The notes under the pieces: model-generated
Seen by the model: only the letters and a program-made list of their open reading frames with translations
The model's database searches: none
Told to the model about the DNA's origin: nothing
Program-made: the position numbers and the translations under genes
Assembly (NCBI GenBank): GCA_023362775.1
Contig: JALMGJ010000011.1
Span: forward strand, 17,658,001-17,722,000
From: Charina bottae
Lineage: Eukaryota; Chordata; Lepidosauria; Squamata; Charinaidae
Length of the DNA: 64,000 bases
Direction of reading: 5' to 3'
Shown: positions 25,601 through 37,600 of the stretch, piece by piece
Position numbering within the stretch: position 1 is the stretch's first letter
Layout of the letters: each line of letters starts with the position of its first letter

Positions 25601-28600
25601 TCCATATCTTAATTTTCCCAGTAACACGGTCTAACTGGCAGTTTCACTATTTTTCTATATTGTCAAAGCATTTACAACTTTCTTTTCATCTTTTGTTTTG
25701 CTTGGACACTAACTTTTAAAGCATCCAACTCAACTCTTTAACATGTCACTGTAATTTCCATACAAATCTGTAAAATACTCCAAGTATTTTCACTTCGGCT
25801 GCATCACAAATGATTTTATTACTTTTATTTTTAATTGCATTCACTCTGTTGGAAGGTCCTTGTTTGGTGTTTTCATTCACTTATAGAACTATTTTTTTAT
25901 TTTCATCAAAACTGCTGTGCATTTTCCCTGCTTCTTATACCTTAATCATTCCTTGCTTTCTTTCATTACATTCTTTGCAACAATCTTTTTCTCTATAGAC
26001 ACATATACTGTATCTTTTATATGCATGTTTTTTTCTCATCCACAACATTCTTAATTTTATCATTCTACCAAGCATCAAGCATCCGTTTTCACATGATCAT
26101 GCTGTGGTGCATACACACACACACACACACACAGTTCTAAGCAGTTTCCACATTCACTTTCCATTCATTCTGTTGGGAGATAATTTATTTACAAAAAATT
26201 TTACTGCCTCAGTCATTGACTTTGGGCAGTTAATGATAAAAAAGTATAATAAATGATCCATAAATTAAAACTCAACCTCCTCAAACCAGCATAACATAAC
26301 TAAAAATGATTTCCCATTAGATTATAAGAGGACAGATTGCTTTTTCATACAGGACACAGACTTTCTCTTCCTGAAGTCATTCTGATTTCATCTATTGTTT
26401 TTACTACTTTCCTTTTCTTTCACATCCATTTTTCCCCAAGATCTGCTCTTGGAAATATGAAATAATAGCCTACCTCACAATCAAAATTTCTGAACATCCT
26501 TGAATCCTTCACTGAATCTCTCAATCTTTCACCATAAAGAATTAAATCAATGCTTTTTGATTCATTTCTTTTTTATGTATATGCAAAAATAGATCTACTT
26601 TTAAACAACATACTCAAAATACAGACCTTTTCCTAAGCAGATATTCCCCAAAGAACTGCCATTCTCATTCATTCTTTGGTCTCTGAATGGCCGAGTTACT
26701 TTTTTTGTACTCTTGCACCTTGTTCAAAATGTTGTCCATTGTTTCCCAAAATTCATTCCAGATTCTTTTTGTTATCACCATTCTTTGGACTGTGGCATAC
26801 AACTAACACCAACTTATTTTCATACATACTCATAGCAATCTAATGATACGGCGGCACTTCCGGGTTTTCCCGCGGCGACACAGTGTCGCCGCGGGAAAAC
26901 CCGGAAGTGCCGCTGTTGCGGCAGAGCGCAAAAACCCGGAAGCACTGCTGCCGCTTTCGGGTTTTTTCACAGCGCCTTTGGTGTGTCACCGCGGGAAAAC
27001 CCGGAAGCGCTGATGATGATCAGCGCTTCCGGGTTGTGTGATGACACACCAGACTGTGTGTGGCAACACACTTTTGTGTCGCGACACACAGTTTGGAAAG
27101 CTCTGGCTTAGTCCTTTGTTCAATATTGTGGAGGGACAAGGATACAGTATATGAAATCCCTCTGGTTGCTTAATCTGTTTATGAATAATTGTATAACGAG
27201 TGTAGTGCCTGTAGTGCCACTAGAGCACAGCTTTCCAAACTCTGTGTCGCGACACTTTAGTGTGTCGCAACCCACAGTCTGGTGTGTCGCCACACAACCC
27301 GCACCGCCGCCGTGCACGCTGCTGCCGCCGTTGATGTGTCGCCAACGGCGGCACTTTAGAAAGCACTGCACTAGAGGTATGCTGGTTGGGGATGTGCATG
27401 TAAGTTTGTATGCAGATTATGCTGTGGTGTTGGATGAGAACTTAAATGATTTGCAACAAATGTTAGACTGATGTAATGAGAAGTATGGATCTGAAAATTA
27501 ATGTATCAAAGATGAAAGAGGTTGTATTTAAGAGGAAAATGGAGTGAACATTTGTAGGTTATTTATAAGAGGGGAAAAACTAAAGTAGATGAATGTGTAC
27601 AGTACATCTTAATAAAATGCTTACTAAAATGGACAGAGAAATTTTAAGAAATGCAAAAGGTGGTCAAAAGTTGTATGGTGTGATGTATTAATGCTAGTTG
27701 AAAGAAGTAAAAATGGCAGTGTCTAAAAGCATGCTTCTGCCCACTTTGTTATCTGGAAGTGAGGGTCAGGAATAAATGGCTGCTGAATTAATGTGAATTG
27801 AGTACAAAAGTGAGTGACCACTTGTGTGTGTTTGGATGGAGATTCTCAAAAAGAAAAAGATGCAGAGTTTAAAGGACAAAATGCAACGTATGAAGCAATA
27901 TATCAACATGATGGAAGCAAGGATGTTTTGCAAAAGTAGAAAGGTATGGAGAGGTATTGTGGACTATATGGTTGTAGAGTAGGCTTAATGATGCTTTTAA
28001 ATTTTATTTCATGCAATTAATTTACTTTGCTTACTATTTCTTATATTTTGTCCCTTTCAGGATAAAGTTGATTATCCTGAAAGGGAGGAATGCAGTGGGT
28101 AGATGGGCATGGGAATGTACTGTATGTTATTTGGCCAGTTGGCTAGAATGATAGTTTGCAATTTATTTATTTATTATTTAAATTTATATGACCGCCCAAC
28201 TCCCCCAACGGGAGTAATTAGTGACAGTGAGATAAGTGTGATTTCAGACAATTGTTATGCTGCTTAATTAGTAATATTCTTCATTGGCAAAGATGTTAGG
28301 GCTACTGGCAATAGAAAGGAATGCGGTAGTCCTCACTTAACTACCACAATTGGGACCGGCAACTCTGTCGCTAAGTGATGCAGTTGTTAAGTGAGACATC
28401 ACGTGACCGCAACTTGCAATCTTACTGCCAGTTTCTCCATTGACTCTGCTTGTCAGAAGCTGGCTGTGAAGCGGGCAAATGGTGATCATGTGACTGCGGG
28501 GGCAGTCGTTAAGTGAGGACTACCTGTAATTATTTTCTTCTTTTGTAATGCTTTTTTAAAAACAAGCTATAGAAATTAATCCAGTTGTATCATCAATGTT

Positions 28601-31600
28601 TCTGAGCTCTCTGAGATAAGATCAGGATTCAGTCATTGGTACTGACCATCTCATCATATTGTTTATTCCCTTCTTAGACACGTGGCATCCGTGAAGCCTT
28701 GAAGACACTGGAAAGCAAAGTGAAAGAACTAAAGAAAAACCAGGCTACAATCCTGGCTACACCAATCCCTGAAGAAAGTAGGTTTCCAATGATCAAGCCT
28801 CAAACTCTGCCAGTGTATACACTGCACCATAAATGTACATGGCACCTTGCAGACTATTGCATAATAAGTTAAATGTTCCAAAATTACAAAGGGAAAACTA
28901 GTTGCAAATGCTGCAATCCATCTATAAAGCTTAATTAAACTAGGATTGAAGCTTAAGAGGACAAGGCAAAGGGGACAGAAAATACCGTCTTTGAGAAGAA
29001 ATTAGTGGAGAAAAGGAACATTGTATATACATGCTTCAAACAGGAGACTTACACAAATGAGGCAGCAAGGAAGAATAGGTGGAGTTGATCAAGAAAACAA
29101 GATACCTTTGGTCAGTTGAAGGTAAGAATCAGAAATAGAAACGAGCCTTGTTGAATATAACAAGAACTGAAAGAAAATGGGTTGGACATAGATAGCTTTA
29201 AAAATAAGGGCAAGGAATTTGTGCTGCAAGCAAGAGAAGGAATCTGAAAATGGGTCATCACAGTCAGAAGAATTATTTTGGCAGTAGAATTTTTAGTAGA
29301 GATAAAAGAACTGAGGCTTGGAGAGAAAGGCCACTAAAGAGAAATAACAAAAGTACAGGTAGTCCTCATTTACTGACTGCCTCATTTAGCGACCATTCAA
29401 AGTTATGATGGCATAAAAAAGCTTTGTGACCAATCCTCGCATTTACAACTGTTGCAGCATCCCATGGTCATGTGATCACCATTCGGGCGCTTCGCAACTG
29501 GCTTGCAACAAGCAGAGTTAATAGAGAAGGTGGAAGTAAGATCATAAGTTGTGGTCACATGATATTTTACTAACAACTGCGGCACTTAGCAACAAAGTTG
29601 CTGGTCCAAATTGTGGTTGCTAAGCGAGGATTACCTGTACAGAAGAAAATGACCAGTTATGAATCAGACTTTCAATCAAGGCATAGGGGATGAGCAGACA
29701 GATGTTTGCAGAATTGTTCAGGAAGAAGTGGTATGACTGACAATGGATTACAGGTAGTCCTTGCTTAGCAACAGCCTCAGACAGCGACTGCAGTTATGAC
29801 GGTGATGAAAAAGTAACTTTGTGACCAGTGCCCGCATTTACAACCTTCGCAGCGTCTCTCTCTCAGTCACGTGTTCGCCATTACAGTCAGCTAGTAGGGG
29901 TTGTCCTGTGTAAAATCATAAGCAGTTGCAGTCACATGATTTTTCACTTAGCAACTACTTTGCTTAACAACCGAGTTGCCGGTCCCAATTGCTGTCACTA
30001 AATGAGGACTACCTGTAAATGTATGGGAGCAAATTGAGTTTCCTGGAGGAAAGGTAGGGGGCCAGTGTAGCTCAGCCAAGGTGCTTGCAAGGATTGGATA
30101 TGATGAAGTTCTTGAACTTTCGATGTGTTTTCTAGGCATGAAGCAAGACTTACAAAAGCTACGTGAGGAGATCAAGGAGTTGGCAAAAGACATTCGAGCC
30201 CACCTGAAGAGTGAGTCTGCACAACCTACGGGAAAAGAAAGAGGGATGTATATTGGCTCTTCAGCTTAGGAATTAGTATCTGGTGCTCTGAAAAAATGAT
30301 ATTTTAGTTCCCATTTCTCTCTCTCTCAAATAAAGCATGACCATCTAATTATAGCCACTTTCTAATTATGTAGAAATTGAGCCTACGAAGGAGGAAGAAA
30401 ATGAGAACAGAAATTCATTCAACAACCGAATGAAGAGAAATCAGGTGAGAGGCGAAGCAGTTGGTTGCCTTAGTAGGGAAGCTAGTGAGGAAACAGAAAC
30501 GGTCTGCATAACTCGTTTTTTACATTTCTGCTTCAGCATGGGATCCTCTCCCAACAATTCTTGGATCTCATCAACAAATGCAACTCCGTACAGTCTGAGT
30601 ACCGAGATCGGAATCTGGAGCGCATCAAACGACATCTACACATCAGTGAGTATTTGTGGTTGCCTTTGTTAGGCACAGAAAATACTGCATTTTAATGTCA
30701 AATCATCTTGTAGAATTGCCCCAAATCATAGTGCCAGCTGTAGGATAAATAGAAAGATTATGACACCCAAAGTCATTTGGATTTTTTTTATGGCCAAGAC
30801 AAGACCCAGGCGGCTGACAATTGGCTACTGAGCCAGATTCGAGGTTTTGGTTAAGACATTCCAGACCTTTGGGACAAGGACACCTGTCAGAGCATCTTCA
30901 CAGTTATAGACCTGGTCAGTCACTGAAATCACCATGCATGTCCTGAGAAGTCTGGCAGCGGCTCCCAGATGGGCCTTCTTCATGGTGGCGCCTCCGCTCT
31001 AGCTTGCTCCCCCTCTGGACATTTGAGAGACACCTGCTATAACAACTTTTAGGGTTCTTAAAAGAACGTATTTGTCTCTGGTTTTCTATTCCTTTGATAT
31101 ATTATTTGCTATTATTATTGTAAGGCACTCCATCCGATATCTGTAATCTCCCTACTCTAGAGTAACTCACAGACGCATGAGTTCTTAGAAGTAGGATAGT
31201 TTATTACAGGATACAGAAGCTAGCACGAACAAAGACTGGAATGGCGATTCTGGGAACAAGCAGCATATTTAAACCTTTCCCTCCCCCAGGGTCCTTTGCT
31301 GCTGACACGTGTGGTCAGGTCTACCTGGTTGCTCCAGCAACTGCCTCCCAGATGTGTATTCCCGTGCGTCGGGTGGATGTCAGCTTCGCGCCACTTCCAG
31401 GCTTCTGCGGAGCTCTTTGTCTGCCTGCCCTTTTGGCAGAGATCGGGTGATCTCTGACATGCTCCCGCCCCAAAACTCACCCCCCCGGTTCAGTGGGGTT
31501 TGTCTGGGAATTCTTTATGGAACTTCTTGACTAATTTAGGGGCGCGTGTGTGTTTGGCGCTGACCCATTCCTTGTCTCCAATTGGTAGGTGTTGCCACTT

Positions 31601-34600
31601 CACTAGGTACTGTAGCTGCCCCTTGTGTCTTCTGGAGTCCAGGATTCTATCAATCTCGAAATGTGGTTCGCCCTCCACCAACAATGGGGGGGGTTCCTCT
31701 GGTTCAGGGTGCCAGTGTTGTGAACTGTGGTGTTGTTTCAACAAACTGATGTGGAACACAGGATGCACCTTTCTTAGCGCTTTTGGCAATTGTAATTTTG
31801 CCGCTACTGGGTTGATGACCTCAATGATTGGGAATGGACCTATGAATTTTGGTGCCAATTTCCGTGATGGTTGTGTTGTCCGCAGATTTTTTGTTGACAA
31901 ATACACCTTGTCTCCTACTCTTAATTCCCATTCTTCCCCCCTCTTGCGGTCTGCATATTTTTTGTAACTAGCTTTGGCTTCCTGCAATGTTTGCACCATG
32001 ACTGGCCAATTGCTGCTTAGTTTCTCTATCCATTCATCCGCTTTTAGGGGTTGTGGCAATTCCGTGTTGTGTGACATGGCCAGTTCGGGGATAGTTACAA
32101 AGTCCTGCCCTGTGGCGACTTTGAATGGTGAAAACCCCGTGCTTTGATGTACCGCGTTATTGTAAGCAACCTCTGCGAACGGCAACAGTTCCGCCCAATC
32201 ATTCTGTTGGTAGTTAGTGTAACATCTAAGGTATTGCTCCAATGTAGCGTTCAGGCGTTCGCTCGCACCATCTGTGCAAGGATGGAACGCACTGCTGAGC
32301 CCCTGTGCCGCTCCAATTAAAGTCAAAAAAGCCCGCCAAAATTTGGAAGTAAAAGTGCTGCCGCGATCGCTGATTATGCGTTCCGGCGTTCCGTGGGCTC
32401 TATAGATGTGTTGTATGAACAGTCTAGCTAGTTTTTGAGCATTCGGTATTCCTTTGCATGCGATGAAGTGTGCCTGCTTGGAGAATAGATCAGTGACTAC
32501 CCAAATTGCCGTGTTCTTTTTGCTCGCCGGCAAATCTACTATGAAGTCCATGGCAATTTGCTTCCATGGCTGTGAGGGGTTTGCTACTTCCTGCAGCTTC
32601 CCTGTGGGTTTCCCAATTTTCCTTTTGGCCATTGCGCACACTGGGCATGAGCGCACAGAGTCTTTAACATCAGTGCGCAAGGATGGCCACCAAAATTTGC
32701 GTCGGATTGAGTGTAGTGTTTTTACGAAGCCAAAATGCCCTGCCGTTTTGTGATCATGATGCATGGTTAAGACCTTTTGCCTTAAGGGCTCAGGGACATA
32801 GGCTTTGTTGTCCTTCCACCCCACTCCATCCTTCTCCACTAGGTTCTGTTTGTTCTCCCCCCACCAGGTGTCTATTACTGTTGCCGCCCGCAGCTCGGCT
32901 GTCCACGGGTCGCTTTCAGCCGCGCGCTTCGCGGTGCTGCGGGTGATTGCCATGTTGCCTTCCCCCCTCCCTTCTGTTATTGCTGAGCTCTGTGCCTCCC
33001 CAGGCTGGGAGGGGATGAGGGATTCAATGACCTCTTCCATTTTGCTCTCATGTTGCGGCAAGCGTGATAACGCGTCTGCCAAATAGTTTTTTCCCCCAGG
33101 AAAATACTTCAACGTGAAGTTGAATCTACTAAAGAATTCTGCCCACCTGAGGTGCTTAGGGTTCAACTTCCTGGGTGATTTGAGAGCTTCCAAATTTTTA
33201 TGGTCCGTCCACACTTGGAACGGCTCTGCTGTGCCTTCTAAGAGATGTCGCCACGTGCTTAGGGCATGTTTGACAGCGAAAGCCTCTTTTTCCCAAATAT
33301 GCCATCTTTTCTCCGTCAGGTTAAACTTTCGGGAAATGTACGCGCATGGCCTTAATTTCCCCGTGTCATCCTCCTGCAAGAGTATGGCCCCCACTGCGCT
33401 AATAGATGCATCTGTGTGTACCACAAATGGTTTGTCAGCTTCTGGGTGCTTGAGTATGGGTTCTCTTGTGAACATTTCTTTTAGGCTATCAAACGCTGCC
33501 TGGCATTCCTGCGTCCATACGAGTTTCGTGCTCGGTGATGGGGCTTTCGCGTTTGCTCCCTTGCCTTTTGTCTTTAATAGGTCAGTCAGGGGCAGTGCGA
33601 TTTGCGCGAAATTCTGAATAAATTGCCTATAGAACCCCGCAAAACCGAGGAACGCTTGCAGCTGTCTGCGAGTACGGGGGGGCTGCCAGCCCAGGACCGC
33701 TTTGACTTTCTCAGGATCCATCTCGATGCCCTCATGCGAAATGCGATACCCCAAGAAGTCTAGTTGTTCCCTGTGAAATTCACATTTCTCAAGTTTTACA
33801 TAAAGCTTAGCCTCGAGTAATTTCTCAAGCACCCTCTTAACTAGCTCCATGTGTTCCTCCAGATTTTCAGAAAAAATCAGTATGTCATCCAAATATACAA
33901 TTACCCCTTTGTACAGAAATTCATACAATACTTCGTTTATGAACCTCATGAAGATTCCCGGTCCCCCCGCAATCCCAAACGGGAGCACCCTGTATTGGAA
34001 AGACCCCAATGGGCAATTGAATGCAGTTTTCCATTCGTCACCCTCCCTTATGCGAACACGATAGTAAGCTTCCCTAACATCTAGTTTTGTGAAAATTTTC
34101 CCCTTAGATAGCTGAGCTAACATGTCTTTCAGTAACGGGAGAGGGTACTGTCTCGTAACCGAAATTGCATTAAGACCCCTGTAGTCAGTGCAAAGTCGGA
34201 GGGACCCGTCTTTTTTCTTCCTGAACAATACCGGGGCTGCAAGGGGGGAGTTGGCTGGTTCAATGAACCCCCGTGCCAAATTTTTATCTATGAATTTGCG
34301 CAATTCTTGCAGTTCTTTTTGCGTCATGGCATACATCTTGGGCTTGGGAAACGGTGCCCCTGGGATGAGGTCAATGGTTGCGTCTGACTGCCTATGGGGG
34401 GGTTCTTGCTCACATTCCTTCTTGTCGAATATCTCTGCTACCGGGAGGTATTTCTCCGGAATTGTGCTTGTGAGTGTGCTACCCCCTTGGTCCTGCTCCC
34501 CTTCCTCAATTTCCATCCCCGTTGCCCCCAGCTCCATGTCGCTAGGTGTGCTCTCATTGTCCATCTCGTGATAAGTCCCATCCGTAAAGTCCAAATCTCC

Positions 34601-37600
34601 TGAGACCCAATCCACCTTGGGGTTTCTTGCCCTCAACCATTTCAGTCCTAACACAATGGGTCGTGTTGCAATGGGAGCCACTAGGAACCGCAAAGTCTCT
34701 ACATGCGTCCCCAAAGTCATTTGCAGTCCTTCGGTGTAGAACTCCACTGGCCCCCCCTTCAGTTCCGACCCATCCAATTGGCAAAATGTGATGGGCGTTT
34801 TAAGCTTAAACAGGTCCAGTCCCATCTTTTCAGCTACGTTCGGGTGCATTAAGTTTCTAGAGCAACCTGAGTCTAGCATTGCAACCCCCGCATACTTTTT
34901 CCTCCCACCCAAAGTCCTCAACTGTACCTTTAGGTGCATTGTTGGGGTGTTGTGGCTACTTCCTTTGCGCCCCTTTGTGGAGGTCTGTCCTGTGGCGCTC
35001 ATCAGAACAGACCTGGCTCGTTTCCCGCCGTCTGGATTTCAAAGTCAGAGTCATCGCTGTCTTCTTCTAGGTCCGGATTCTGCCATGGGTTCACGGTTGC
35101 CGCAGCCGCTCCTTTTCCCTTGGTGAGTGTTGTTTTGAGGGTACTTCTGTCAGCTGCCTTTTTCGCCGGAGGTTTTTCCTTAACGCTTGTTTTCCCCTGA
35201 GGGCAAGCACTTCTTCGGTGTCCCTCCTTCCCGCAGCGGAAGCACAGTCCCTCTCTTGTCCGGCGATCCTTCTCCTCTTCCCAATTCCGCTGTTTCATGT
35301 TCGAGCGGGGCTGGTTAATGAAAGTCCCCTCGTTCCTCTGCCTGGATTGTACGTTTCTGATACTTTGTAACTGTAGTCTGTTACTCTCAATTTTCCCAGC
35401 TAATTGGATCCACCCCTCTAAAGTTTCAGGGTCATCTCTGTCTAAAGCCTTTTCCAGTAAGTCCTGTTTTAGGCCATATTGAAAGTGTTCTATCTTTATC
35501 GATTCCGGCCAGTCCGGCAGATAGGATAATAATCTTTTAAAGTCCATAGCATATTCAGCTACTGTCCTAGGTCCCTGCCTTAAGTTCCGGAGTCGGGCCC
35601 TGGCTGAGACTTTGGTCAGCGTATCTTCAAACCGTTTTCGGAGGGCATACATGAACTCTTGGAAGTCCCTTAATTCCCTAGCCCTCCTGTCATGAAGTGT
35701 TACCAGCCAGTCCCCTGCCTCACCTTCCAGAAAACTGGAAACGTATCTAATTTTGCTCTCTTCCGTTCGGAAGGTGTATTCGAATTCACTCATGAACCCT
35801 TGTACGTGAGTCAAGAAGCATGCTAAATTCTTGGGGTTGCCGTTGAATTTCGTTTTTAGTTCACCCATTCCAAATGGTGTATGTGCCCCCCCTGGGGTCA
35901 TGAATTGGTTGTATGACGGGGTCCTGGGTGCTCTGTTGTAGGGGTAAAATTCCTCCTCTTCACTTTCGATGTCTCCCTCTCCTTCGGGTGGCCCCAGGTT
36001 CAGTTCCCGCCCTTTGGGTTTATCTACATTGTCCATTAATTTCTCAAAGGCAGCGCCCAATGAGTCCATTTTATTCATCAATATTCCTATATTTAACTGC
36101 ACATTGGACATCTGTTCCTCCAACCTTACGATGCGCTGGGTTGGGGTGACCTTCTTCTGGTTTCCTTTTGCCCCTTCCTGCGCTAGCCCTTCACCTACAG
36201 CTATGGACCATCCCGCTAGCCTTGGTTCGGTGCTGCTTAGAGGAATGGGGGTTTTGGTTACCTCTATGTGGTTTTGCTTCTTCTGTGCTTTCTTGCCCTC
36301 TCGCTCACTGGCAACTCCCTCCATCGTCTGGGCGCTAGTTGATCTGGGTCCGGCTTCTTTGCTCACTTCTGCCGCCTCCACCGACTCCATTTTGTGGTCT
36401 CTGCTGGTCGCTGGCTGCTTGGGAGCGCTGGTCGCTGCCGTCGCTTGGCCTCCACGTGGTCTCTGCCGCTGCCTCTCAGCTGCTTGGCGCCGATTACTCG
36501 CTGCTGGGACCGCCGGGGACCGCCGCTTCGCTGCTGCCGCCACTCAGCTGTTTGGGCGCCGATTTAGCTGCTGCTCTGCCGCCTCCATTCGCTGCTTGGG
36601 CTGCCGGTGTCTGCCGCTGCGCTCCTGCCGCCGCTCAGCTGGTCCGGATCACCGCCTCTCAGCTGATTAGCGCGAGCTGCTTGGGCCGCCAGTGTCCGCC
36701 GCTGCGCTCCTGCCGCCCCTCAGCTGTTCCGGATCACCGCCTCTCAGCTGATTAGCACGCCGGTTTCCGCTGCTGCTGGAAAAGCCGGTTCCTCGCTCGC
36801 CTGGTCCCAGCTGCTGGGGAAAGCCGTTTCCTGCTTCTTCGCTGCTGCCAGGGATCCCTGCCTCTCAGCTGTTTGCGCTGCCGGGGAAGCCGGTTCCTCG
36901 CTTGTCTCGCCTGGTCTCCTTCCGAAAAAATTTTCCCCAGGTCTCTGCCCAGTGGGTGTAGAAGCCGGTCTCAACCGTGAGCTGTTGGTTTCGCTCCCGG
37001 GAAAACCGGTTGGTTTTTTTTTTTTTTGATTCCAGTCTTTATGTAAGGCACTCCATCCGATATCTGTAATCTCCCTACTCTAGAGTAACTCACAGACGCA
37101 TGAGTTCTTAGAAGTAGGATAGTTTATTACAGGATACAGAAGCTAGCACGAACAAAGACTGGAATGGCGATTCTGGGAACAAGCAGCATATTTAAACCTT
37201 TCCCTCCCCCAGGGTCCTTTGCTGCTGACACGTGTGGTCAGGTCTACCTGGTTGCTCCAGCAACCGCCTCCCAGATGTGTATTCCCGTGCGTCGGGTGGA
37301 TGTCAGCTTCGCGCCACTTCCAGGCTTCTGCGGAGCTCTTTGTCTGCCTGCCCTTTTGGCAGAGATCGGGTGATCTCTGACATTATTATACATTTTATTG
37401 CTACTTTTATTGTATTTTTTTAAATAATTTTGTTAAAGATTATAATTGCAATAGTAAAAACTAATACAAACTAAAAGAAAAAAGAGCAGAAAGAAAGAGT
37501 AAAAAGTGCAAAGGAAAAGACAAAAATGTAAAAAATGAATGGAGGGAGGGAGGAACGTCCCATCACAAGTATAAACAGTTTTAGTAACTTTTCACCCCTT

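Larger units (their letters stand above)
22599..28677 (+). other. STX4: STX4 intron 2
   Basis: A 6.1-kb intron (GTATCA...TTCTTAG). It holds a (TC)n(TG)n run at 22655-22700, a LINE tail, the R4-like LINE inverted duplication, several hAT MITEs and a pogo-like MITE. Confidence 0.9.
31119..37382 (-). mobile_element. Complete Ty3/Gypsy chromovirus-type retrotransposon
   Basis: Two 341-bp LTRs (TG...CA) differ at one position. A 4-bp TTAT lies at both ends (31115-31118 and 37383-37386), in AT-rich context. Between them are a 498-bp leader, gag (513 codons) and pol (1170 codons), both open, a purine-rich tract (GGGGCGGGAG) just before the 3' LTR, and no env. The chromodomain at the pol C-terminus and the self-complementary primer site place it with the Tf1/sushi group of vertebrate chromoviruses. 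Such elements replicate through cytoplasmic particles and integrate via a chromodomain integrase. Orientation is opposite to STX4. The low LTR divergence means a very recent insertion. Confidence 0.95.

Noticed and set aside
35002..35004. Readthrough of the gag TGA as the way to make Pol
   Set aside because: Pol is in the -1 frame, so readthrough would not enter it; the phased slippery heptamer explains expression better.
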